Notes under the pieces: generated by a model
Database searches by the model: none
Told to the model about the DNA's origin: nothing
Seen by the model: only the letters and a program-made list of their open reading frames with translations
From: Faecalibacterium sp. CAG:1138
GTDB taxonomy: Bacteria > Bacillota > Clostridia > Christensenellales > CAG-917
Direction of reading: 5' to 3'
Assembly (NCBI GenBank): GCA_000434675.1
Contig: HF988633.1
Span: 1 to 5,149, forward strand
Length of the DNA stretch: 5,149 nucleotides
In this document: piece after piece, positions 1-5,149 of the stretch
How positions within the stretch are numbered: position 1 is the first letter of the stretch
How the letters are laid out: each line of letters starts with the position of its first letter
Made by a program: the position numbers and the translations under genes

Positions 1-1
1 A

Positions 2-451
2 TACGGCATACGCTCGGCAACCGAAAACGTGCCGGGCATCGACGCTTTCAGAGTAGCCGTGGAAATCGGCAGAAAGAATTTTGCCGCCGCAAAAGAACAT
101 AAGAAGCAGATTCTTTCCTATCTGCGCGAGGAAATCGGAAAAATGGACGACGTTATTCTGGTTTCGAATCCGGACAGTCCGCACGTTCTGACGGTGACTT
201 TCAAGGACGTTCGCGGCGAAGTTCTGATGCACGCTTTGGAAAGCCACGGCATATTTGTCGGCATCGGCAGCGCGTGCAGCTCCAAAAAGGGCGTGTCGAG
301 GTTCAAGGATTTGCTGGGGCTTGACAAAGGCTACGACGAAGGCATAGTCCGAATCAGCGTTTCGGAAAGCACGAGCCGCACGGACGCAGAGGCGCTTGTG
401 GAAGCGCTTTCGGTCGAAGTGCCGAAACTCAGAAAATACAAAAGGATATAG
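2..451 (+). CDS. Cysteine desulfurase, NifS/IscS type (partial, C-terminal part)
   Basis: This PLP enzyme would convert L-cysteine to L-alanine and hold the sulfur as a persulfide on an active-site cysteine, for hand-over to sulfur acceptors in the cytoplasm. The reading frame is open from base 2, so the 5' end is missing; the GTG at 29 is an internal valine codon, not a start. The first residues, YGIRSATENVPGIDAF, match the family block usually seen as GxRSGTENVPGI, which follows the PLP-lysine region. The catalytic cysteine is in GSACSS (codon 275-277), in the short-loop context of group I (IscS/NifS) enzymes rather than the SufS type. The end, with IVRISVSESTSRTDAEALVEAL, is the normal C-terminal helix region. 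TAG is at 449-451, and thiI begins six bases later. This fits the nifZ-thiI pair of Bacillus subtilis, so its likely partner is ThiI. The family call is secure; the exact paralogue (NifZ-like or IscS-like) cannot be settled without the N-terminus and an alignment. Confidence 0.95.
   Translation, partial: YGIRSATENVPGIDAFRVAVEIGRKNFAAAKEHKKQILSYLREEIGKMDDVILVSNPDSPHVLTVTFKDVRGEVLMHALESHGIFVGIGSACSSKKGVSRFKDLLGLDKGYDEGIVRISVSESTSRTDAEALVEALSVEVPKLRKYKRI
441..446 (+). promoter_or_regulatory. Ribosome binding site of thiI, inside the upstream gene
   Basis: AAAGGA lies 11 bases before the ATG at 458 and just before the TAG stop (449-451) of the desulfurase gene. The spacing is a little long and the match modest. 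Ribosomes finishing the upstream gene could reinitiate here, which is consistent with a shared transcript. Confidence 0.5.
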
Positions 452-457
452 ATATAT

Positions 458-1612
458 ATGAACACCATTCTTATTCGTTACGGAGAAATCTTCTTAAAGG
501 GCAACAACAGAGGTTATTTCGAATCTGCACTTGCCAAAAACATTCGCACGGCGCTGGAGAACTTCAAATTCAAATTCGTCAGGGCGCAAAACCGCTTTCT
601 GCTCGAGGACTACGACGAGGCTTACGAAACCGACATCATCGACAAACTGACGAAAATTTTCGGCATACATTCGGTTTCGGTGGCTGTAAAAGTCAAATCA
701 ACGGAAGAAGAGCTTGAAAAAGCGGCCGTTTTGATGATGAAAGACAAGAGCGGCACTTTCCGCGTTACGGTAAATCGCGCAGATAAGAAAATCCAAAAGA
801 GCAGTATGGAGCTTGCCGCCCGGCTTGGCGGCGCGGTTTTGGAATCGAATCCGAATTTAACCGTCAATCTCCACGTTTTTGACACCGATCTTTACGTGGA
901 CATAAGGGAAAACGGCCTCTCCTATCTTTTCACCGACAAAATTATGGGCGCAGGCGGCATGCCTGTCGGCACTGCGGGAGCGGGCATGGTGCTTCTTTCC
1001 GGCGGCATAGACAGCCCTGTTGCCGCGTATATGATGGCAAAACGCGGTTTGAAGCTTCACGCAATACATTTCCACAGCGCGCCGTACACCAGTGAAATGG
1101 CAAAACAAAAAGTCGTGGACCTTGCGGGCATAGTCAAAAACTATTCCGGCCCGATCGTTTTGCACGTCATTCCGTTCACCGACGTGCAGCTGAAGATTCA
1201 CGAAAAATGCCCGGCCGAACTTATGATAACCATTATGCGCAGATTTATGATGCGCATTGCCGAACGCATTGCCAAAGCAAACTCCTGTGGCGCACTGATA
1301 ACCGGCGAAAGCTTGGGGCAGGTCGCTTCGCAGACCATGGAGAGCATAACCGTCACCAACGGCGTCATCGAAGATCTGCCTGTTTTCAGGCCGCTTATCG
1401 GTATGGACAAAACGGAAATTATGGACATTGCCAGAAACATCGACACCTACGACACTTCCATTTTGCCGTATGAAGATTGCTGCACCGTTTTCCTGCCGAA
1501 AAACCCTGTGATAAGGCCAAAGCTCGAAACCGTGCTTAAGGCGGAAGCGAAGCTCGACGTCGAAACCCTCATCGCGGCCTGCATCGAAAATCAGGAAATC
1601 ATCAACGTTTAA
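458..1612 (+). CDS. thiI: tRNA 4-thiouridine synthase ThiI (rhodanese-less form)
   Basis: ThiI adenylates uridine 8 of tRNA and replaces its oxygen with sulfur to give 4-thiouridine; in some bacteria it also feeds sulfur to thiazole synthesis for thiamine. The 384-residue protein has the expected order: an N-terminal ferredoxin-like domain (about 1-60, with RYGEIFLKG), a THUMP RNA-binding domain (about 60-165), then a PP-loop ATP-binding domain. The ATP loop is SGGIDSP at residues 181-187, preceded by GGMPVG. GESLGQVASQT (283-293) is another family block. It ends near residue 384, so it lacks the C-terminal rhodanese domain of the 482-residue E. coli protein and resembles Bacillus ThiI in length. 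Cysteines are at 251, 277, 341, 342 and 375; the CC pair in YEDCCTVF is the likely sulfur-handling site. ATG 458 is preceded by AAAGGA at 441-446, overlapping the end of the desulfurase gene, which suggests translational coupling. A hairpin terminator follows directly. Confidence 0.97.
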   Translation: MNTILIRYGEIFLKGNNRGYFESALAKNIRTALENFKFKFVRAQNRFLLEDYDEAYETDIIDKLTKIFGIHSVSVAVKVKSTEEELEKAAVLMMKDKSGTFRVTVNRADKKIQKSSMELAARLGGAVLESNPNLTVNLHVFDTDLYVDIRENGLSYLFTDKIMGAGGMPVGTAGAGMVLLSGGIDSPVAAYMMAKRGLKLHAIHFHSAPYTSEMAKQKVVDLAGIVKNYSGPIVLHVIPFTDVQLKIHEKCPAELMITIMRRFMMRIAERIAKANSCGALITGESLGQVASQTMESITVTNGVIEDLPVFRPLIGMDKTEIMDIARNIDTYDTSILPYEDCCTVFLPKNPVIRPKLETVLKAEAKLDVETLIAACIENQEIINV

Positions 1613-1613
1613 G

Positions 1614-1643
1614 AAAAGCCCTCTTTTTGAGGGCTTTTTGTTT
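1614..1643 (+). terminator. Rho-independent terminator, probably bidirectional
   Basis: AAAAGCCCTC (1614-1623), a TTTTT loop (1624-1628) and GAGGGCTTTT (1629-1638) form a perfect 10-bp stem. On the plus strand the T-rich tail TTTTTGTTTT follows, ending the desulfurase-thiI transcript two bases after the thiI stop. Read on the minus strand the same stem is followed by TTTTCTT, so it can also end the penicillin-binding protein transcript, whose TGA is at 1646-1648. The minus-strand tail is weaker than the plus-strand tail and runs into the thiI stop codon. Confidence 0.92.
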
Positions 1644-1645
1644 TG

Positions 1646-3847
1646 TCAGGAGAATATATTAAAGCCGGAGTAAACGGCGATTTTTTCGGGTTCGCCCCAA
1701 ACGGCAACGCCGAAGTAGTCTATAAAACCGCATTTTATATAATAGTTTTTTAAAAAACCTATAGAAAACGCATAGTTTTGAAGTTCGTTTTGGCCGTTTG
1801 CTTCGAAAAGCAGTTCTTCTCGGCCGAAAACATCCACGGAATAAATTTGATAGACGAACGGTTTTTTGCCGAAGAAACTGACGGACGCGTCGTTGCCGTC
1901 GGACGTAACAGTGAGGCCGTCTAAGGTCTGAGCAAGGAAGTTTGCGGACGTTTGATAGCTCGGCAAACTCCGGACGCTCACGTATTCCTCGAAAAAGTAG
2001 CCTTCTGGGGTGTTCGGCGCGGCAAGAGTCAGGTTGCCGTTTTCGAAATCGGTGAGGTCGAATTTGGTTTTCAAAATCCCCGCGGGTTTTTCGATAGGCG
2101 ACGGCGAGAAGCGGTCGTAAAGTTCGGAGAAAACCGTAACCAAACTTTCGATTGCGAAGTTTCCGCCCGTGTCGGTTTGCGATAAAGCCGAATTGTCGCT
2201 GTTTCCGCGCCAGCAAACGGCTGTGTGCTTGGAGGTGTAGGCCACCGAGTAGGCGTCCAGATTTTTTCCGTTCACGGAATTCGTGCCCGTTTTTGCGTAA
2301 ATCGGGATATTCAGCGCGGCAAGCTTTTTGGCCGTCCCCGTTTTTGCGGTTTCAGACAGTGCTTCACCGACAAAGTAAGCCGTTTCAGGTGAAAAAACCG
2401 GCGTTTTTTCGGCAGCATGTGAGTAAAGCACCGTTCCGTTCAGGCTGATTTCGCTGACGTAGGACGGCGTGGAGAATTCTCCGAGGTTTGCAAGCGTCAT
2501 ATACGCCCCCGAAAGCTCCGAAAGAGTCAGCCCTTCGGTGAGGCCGCCGAGCGCCAAGCTTAAGTTGTTGTCTTTCTCTGTAAGCGGCAGCCCTAATTTT
2601 TTGGCGTAGGAAAGCGCGGTTTCGGTTCCCATCTCCGACAAAATTTTGACTGCCGGCACGTTTAAGCTCTTCGATATTGCCAATTTAGCGGAAACCGTGC
2701 CGTAATAACGGTCGTTGAAGTTTCTGGGCGAATATCCCGAAAATGAAGTCGGTTCGTCTTTTATCGGGGTGGCAAGAGAAATAAGTCCTTGTTCGATTGC
2801 GGGGCCGTAAACCAAAATCGGTTTTGCGGTGGAGGCAATTTGCCGTCGTAGCTTTCTTACCTCGGTTTTCGAGGTGGAGGCAAGGGCGATTATGCCCGAA
2901 GTTTCGTTGCTTATAACCATCAGCACGCTTTCGGCGCCGGGCGAATTTTTTATTCCGTCGTTCGCCGCTTTTTGTGAAATAGGATCTAAATAGGTCTTCA
3001 CCACGTAGCCGCCCGACGTCAGTTGTTTTTCGGTTATTCCCAAAATTTTTGCGGCCTCGAAGGTCGCTTCACGGATGTAAGAAGCAAAGTTATTTTTGAT
3101 TTCCGTGACGGTTTTGAGAGGTTTGCGCTTGGCGTTTTCAAGCTCGGTTTCGGAAATGTAACCTTGCGCTTTCATGAGGTCAAGGATAAGATTTCTGCGA
3201 TTTTTTGCCGATTTCGGGTTGTTTTTGGGGTTAAATTTGGACGGATTTTTGGTTATGCCGGCGATAGTCGCGCACTCTGAAAGCGACAAGTCGGAAACTT
3301 TTTTTCCGAAGTAATATTTGGCCGCGCTTTGCACGCCGTAGTTTCCGCCGCCGAGGTATATGACGTTGAGATACATTTCGAGAATCTGATTTTTGTCGTA
3401 AACCGTTTCCATTTTTTGAGCTATCGCCATTTCGTTGATTTTGCGCTCGAATGTTTTTTCGGAGGTAAGCTGCGTGTTTTTGACAAGCTGCTGAGTTATC
3501 GTCGAGGCGCCTTCGGCCATTTTTTTGGCTTTGAGGTTTTTGATTATGGCGCCGGCAACGCGCCTGTAGTCAACGCCGCCGTGGCTGTAAAATCGCTTGT
3601 CCTCAACGGCTATGAACGCGTTTATAAGATTCTCCGGCATTTCGGCCAGCGTAACGTAGCTTTCGAATTTGAAAATTTCGCCCCCAAAGCTGTCGGTTAC
3701 CACGGTTGCGGGGCCGTTTTGCGGCAACGTTTTCACGTCGATTTTCGCCTCGGCTTTAAGGCTTCTGAAACCGAAAAAACCGATGCTTGCCACAAACAAG
3801 CCGAGCACCGAAATTGAAGCTATAGCGATTTTTAGAAACTTTTTCAT
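1646..3847 (-). CDS. Class A penicillin-binding protein (bifunctional glycosyltransferase/transpeptidase)
   Basis: This 733-residue membrane-anchored enzyme would polymerise lipid II into glycan strands and cross-link peptide stems outside the membrane. A short cytoplasmic tail (MKKFLK) is followed by one membrane segment at about 7-27. The GT51 domain (about 50-230) has all its motifs: EDKRFYSHGGVD (catalytic Glu82), GASTITQQLVKN (113-124), RKINE (135-139), ILEMYLNVIYLGGGNYG (155-171) and LSLSECATIAGITKNP. The transpeptidase domain (about 300-580) has SxxK as Ser339-Thr-Ala-Lys342, SxN as Ser394-Leu-Asn396, and KTGT at 519-522. Odd points: the serine lies in RQIASTAKP where the family usually has RQPGSxxKP, and the segment before it is short. 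Residues 595-733 form an extra beta-rich tail, perhaps fibronectin-like. The ATG has GAGG five bases upstream. The gene is monocistronic here, convergent with thiI and divergent from miaB. It is PBP1-like; no finer name is justified. Confidence 0.95.
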   Translation of the reverse strand: MKKFLKIAIASISVLGLFVASIGFFGFRSLKAEAKIDVKTLPQNGPATVVTDSFGGEIFKFESYVTLAEMPENLINAFIAVEDKRFYSHGGVDYRRVAGAIIKNLKAKKMAEGASTITQQLVKNTQLTSEKTFERKINEMAIAQKMETVYDKNQILEMYLNVIYLGGGNYGVQSAAKYYFGKKVSDLSLSECATIAGITKNPSKFNPKNNPKSAKNRRNLILDLMKAQGYISETELENAKRKPLKTVTEIKNNFASYIREATFEAAKILGITEKQLTSGGYVVKTYLDPISQKAANDGIKNSPGAESVLMVISNETSGIIALASTSKTEVRKLRRQIASTAKPILVYGPAIEQGLISLATPIKDEPTSFSGYSPRNFNDRYYGTVSAKLAISKSLNVPAVKILSEMGTETALSYAKKLGLPLTEKDNNLSLALGGLTEGLTLSELSGAYMTLANLGEFSTPSYVSEISLNGTVLYSHAAEKTPVFSPETAYFVGEALSETAKTGTAKKLAALNIPIYAKTGTNSVNGKNLDAYSVAYTSKHTAVCWRGNSDNSALSQTDTGGNFAIESLVTVFSELYDRFSPSPIEKPAGILKTKFDLTDFENGNLTLAAPNTPEGYFFEEYVSVRSLPSYQTSANFLAQTLDGLTVTSDGNDASVSFFGKKPFVYQIYSVDVFGREELLFEANGQNELQNYAFSIGFLKNYYIKCGFIDYFGVAVWGEPEKIAVYSGFNIFS

Positions 3848-3852
3848 ATATA

Positions 3853-3856
3853 CCTC
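3853..3856 (-). promoter_or_regulatory. Ribosome binding site of the penicillin-binding protein gene
   Basis: GAGG on the minus strand lies five bases (TATAT) from the ATG at 3845-3847. It supports this start, as does the MKKFLK-plus-hydrophobic signal anchor that follows it. Confidence 0.8.
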
Positions 3857-3901
3857 GGCTTTATTATGTCCGTAATTCGCGTTTCTATTTGCAAAAACCG
3901 C

Positions 3902-3930
3902 TTGCCATAAAATGCAATATTATGTATAAT
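3902..3930 (+). promoter_or_regulatory. Sigma-A/sigma-70 type promoter of miaB
   Basis: TTGCCA (-35, 3902-3907) and a consensus TATAAT (-10, 3925-3930) are separated by exactly 17 bases. Initiation would be expected at about 3935-3938, leaving a leader of only about ten bases that begins at or just before the GGAGG ribosome binding site. The -10 box lies within an inverted repeat, so access to this promoter could be controlled by a bound protein. Confidence 0.8.
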
Positions 3931-3934
3931 ATTG
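3915..3934. repeat. Inverted repeat over the miaB -10 box (candidate operator)
   Basis: CAATATTAT (3915-3923) and ATAATATTG (3926-3934) are perfect 9-base inverted arms separated by GT. The right arm contains five of the six bases of the -10 box. A symmetrical site of this size covering the -10 region is the usual form of an operator for a dimeric helix-turn-helix repressor. I cannot assign it to a known regulator. The arms are mostly A and T, so chance symmetry around an AT-rich promoter remains possible. Confidence 0.55.
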
Positions 3935-3936
3935 AC

Positions 3937-3941
3937 GGAGG
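3937..3941 (+). promoter_or_regulatory. Ribosome binding site of miaB
   Basis: GGAGG lies five bases (CATAT) before the ATG at 3947. It fixes this start over the in-frame TTG at 3932, which lies upstream of the GGAGG and has no site of its own. The predicted transcript start falls at or just before these bases, so the leader would be unusually short. Confidence 0.85.
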
Positions 3942-3946
3942 CATAT

Positions 3947-5149
3947 ATGAAATACACAAACGTCAGTTACGGCTGCCAGATGAACGTGCACGAATCGGAG
4001 AAGATTGCGGGCATTTTGGAAGAGCTCGGGTACACTCCCGCGGGCAGCATCGAAGAATCGGATATAATCGTTTTTAACACCTGTTGCATCAGGGACACCG
4101 CCGAGAAACGCGCTTTCGGCAATATCGGCGCAGTCAAACCCATAAAGAAGAAAAACAAAGACCTTATCGTGGCCGTCGTCGGCTGTATGACCGAGCAAAA
4201 AGGTTACGACAAAATTTTTAAGGAAAAATATCCTTACGTCGATATAGTTCTGGGTACGGGCAATCTCAATCTTTTGAAAGAAAAGATAATCGAGAAACGC
4301 GAACAGGGCAAAAAAACCTATCTTACCCAAAGCTGCAACGATCCTATCGACGAAACCGTTCCGCAGTCCAGAACCAGCTATCCAAACGCCTGGGTGAACA
4401 TTATGTACGGTTGCAACAATTTCTGCACCTATTGCATAGTGCCTTACGTCAGAGGCCGCGAACGCAGCAGAGAACCCGAGGAAATTTTGAAGGAAGTCAG
4501 AAGCCTTGTCGAGGGCGGATATAAAGAAATCACTCTTTTGGGGCAAAACGTCAACAGCTACGGCAACGACTTTTCCGATAGGCCCGAGGTCAATTTTGCA
4601 AACCTTTTGAAGGCGGTTTCGGAAATTCCGGGCAAATTCCGCATACGCTTTATGACTTCGCACCCAAAAGACCTCACGGAAGAAGTGGTGGACGTCATTG
4701 CGTCGTCCGACAAAATTATGAACAACATCCATCTGCCTGTTCAGGCGGGCAGCGACGCCGTTCTCAAAAAAATGAACCGAAAGTACGACAGAGCGCACTA
4801 TCTCGCCCTTATCGACATGATAAAAACGAAGCTTCCCGGCGTAGGCATAACCACCGACATAATGGTCGGATTTCCGACGGAAACAGAACAAGATTTTTTA
4901 GACACTTTGGATTTGGTCAGAAAAGTAAGATATTCCAACGCGTTCACCTTCATTTATTCGGTCAGAAAGGGAACTGCCGCCGCAACGATGCCGCAAATCG
5001 ATTATCAGACCAAACGCAGAAGGATAACCGAGCTTATCGCGCTTCAGAACGAAATCACCAAACAGCTTTCCGAAGAATACATCGGCAACGTCTATGAGGT
5101 TTTGATCGAAGACGTCAACAAAAAATACAAAAACGCCGTCTGCGGCCGC
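3947..5149 (+). CDS. miaB: tRNA-2-methylthio-N6-dimethylallyladenosine synthase MiaB (partial, 3' end missing)
   Basis: MiaB is a radical-SAM methylthiotransferase that converts i6A37 of tRNAs reading UNN codons to ms2i6A37, which steadies codon-anticodon pairing. The frame is open for 401 codons to the window edge without a stop. The N-terminal UPF0004 domain (about 1-125) has the three ligands of the auxiliary iron-sulfur cluster: Cys10 in YGCQMN, Cys46 in NTCCIR and Cys80 in VGCMTEQ. The radical-SAM motif CxxxCxxC is Cys156, Cys160 and Cys163 in YGCNNFCTYCIVP, followed by RGRERSR. LLGQNVNSYG (197-206), TSHP (237-240), GFPTET (308-313) and FIYSVRKGT (335-343) are typical of MiaB rather than MtaB or RimO. 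The TRAM RNA-binding domain starts near 379 and is cut at AVCGR. About 30-50 residues are probably missing. In many Clostridia miaB is followed by mutS and mutL; whether that holds here lies outside the window. Confidence 0.97.
   Translation, partial: MKYTNVSYGCQMNVHESEKIAGILEELGYTPAGSIEESDIIVFNTCCIRDTAEKRAFGNIGAVKPIKKKNKDLIVAVVGCMTEQKGYDKIFKEKYPYVDIVLGTGNLNLLKEKIIEKREQGKKTYLTQSCNDPIDETVPQSRTSYPNAWVNIMYGCNNFCTYCIVPYVRGRERSREPEEILKEVRSLVEGGYKEITLLGQNVNSYGNDFSDRPEVNFANLLKAVSEIPGKFRIRFMTSHPKDLTEEVVDVIASSDKIMNNIHLPVQAGSDAVLKKMNRKYDRAHYLALIDMIKTKLPGVGITTDIMVGFPTETEQDFLDTLDLVRKVRYSNAFTFIYSVRKGTAAATMPQIDYQTKRRRITELIALQNEITKQLSEEYIGNVYEVLIEDVNKKYKNAVCGR

Larger units (their letters stand above)
3848..3946. 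other. Divergent intergenic region between the PBP gene and miaB
   Basis: These 99 bases hold the start signals of both flanking genes. The miaB side has a clear promoter and a palindrome (listed separately). For the penicillin-binding protein gene I find only a weak minus-strand candidate: CATAAT at 3863-3868 with TTGCAA at 3889-3894, a 20-bp spacing that is too long for a good sigma-A promoter. I see no small gene, hairpin leader or riboswitch-like structure. Confidence 0.85.

Noticed and set aside
29..451. A complete 140-residue gene starting at the GTG at 29
   Set aside because: The frame is open upstream to base 2, and the residues before the GTG (YGIRSATEN) belong to the conserved cysteine desulfurase block, so this is the tail of a truncated gene.
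2326..2345. A second KTGT motif in the PBP (residues 502-505)
   Set aside because: The true third transpeptidase motif is the KTGT at 519-522. The earlier one falls in the loop that in this family normally reads like GTAKKLA or GTGxxA, so the resemblance is accidental.
3329..3817. A 162-codon open frame on the plus strand opposite the PBP gene
   Set aside because: It is antisense to the highly conserved glycosyltransferase domain and has no motif or start signal of its own. The same applies to the other open frames opposite the PBP gene at 1952-2448 and 3023-3280.
3889..3917. TTGCA...TGCAA inverted repeat in the divergent region as an operator or attenuator
   Set aside because: The arms are only five bases and widely spaced, with no other copy nearby; this is within what chance gives.
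3932..3937. TTGACG as a -35 box of a promoter reading into miaB
   Set aside because: There is no -10-like hexamer at the right spacing before the coding region is well under way, and it overlaps the ribosome binding site. TTGCCA-17-TATAAT explains the transcript better.
3920..4891. A 323-codon open frame on the minus strand opposite miaB
   Set aside because: Its translation has no recognisable motif, no ribosome binding site decides its start, and it lies fully antisense to miaB, whose cluster cysteines and family blocks are intact. It is a by-product of codon bias.
5142..5149. GCGGCCGC, a NotI site, at the exact right end of the window, suggesting a cloning junction
   Set aside because: The bases encode Cys-Gly-Arg of the AVCGR(T) block expected at this point of the MiaB TRAM domain, so they are natural coding sequence. 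No vector sequence is present.

Overview
The window looks like ordinary chromosomal DNA from a Firmicutes-type bacterium, most likely an uncultured member of the Clostridia. Four things suggest this: a cysteine desulfurase gene directly upstream of a thiI that lacks the rhodanese domain (the Bacillus/Clostridium arrangement), a class A penicillin-binding protein of Gram-positive style, clear GAGG-type ribosome binding sites, and roughly balanced base composition. This placement is inferred from gene content and motifs, not from a database match. I see no mobile element, CRISPR array, rRNA, tRNA, riboswitch or phage gene.

Layout, left to right. (1) Positions 2-451, plus strand: the C-terminal part of a NifS/IscS-type cysteine desulfurase whose N-terminus lies outside the window. 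(2) Positions 458-1612, plus strand: complete thiI, six bases downstream and evidently in the same operon. (3) Positions 1614-1643: a strong hairpin terminator in the 33-bp gap between the convergent genes, usable from both sides. (4) Positions 1646-3847, minus strand: a complete bifunctional class A penicillin-binding protein with glycosyltransferase and transpeptidase domains and a C-terminal extension of about 140 residues. (5) Positions 3848-3946: a 99-bp divergent intergenic region. It carries a good sigma-A-type promoter facing right, and its -10 box sits inside a near-perfect 20-bp inverted repeat. (6) Positions 3947-5149, plus strand: miaB, complete at its start and cut by the right edge inside its last domain.

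How the genes relate. Cysteine desulfurase makes a persulfide from cysteine and ThiI uses that sulfur to form 4-thiouridine at tRNA position 8. MiaB also puts sulfur on tRNA (ms2i6A at position 37), but by radical-SAM chemistry. Two tRNA-thiolation loci therefore flank a cell-wall synthesis gene on the opposite strand. Nothing in the sequence ties the penicillin-binding protein to tRNA modification beyond position.

I do not see a clear previously undescribed system. The item most worth a second look is the palindrome over the miaB promoter. Secondary points are the unusual residues around the transpeptidase active-site serine, the C-terminal extension of the same protein, and the shared ATATATG start context of all three visible genes.
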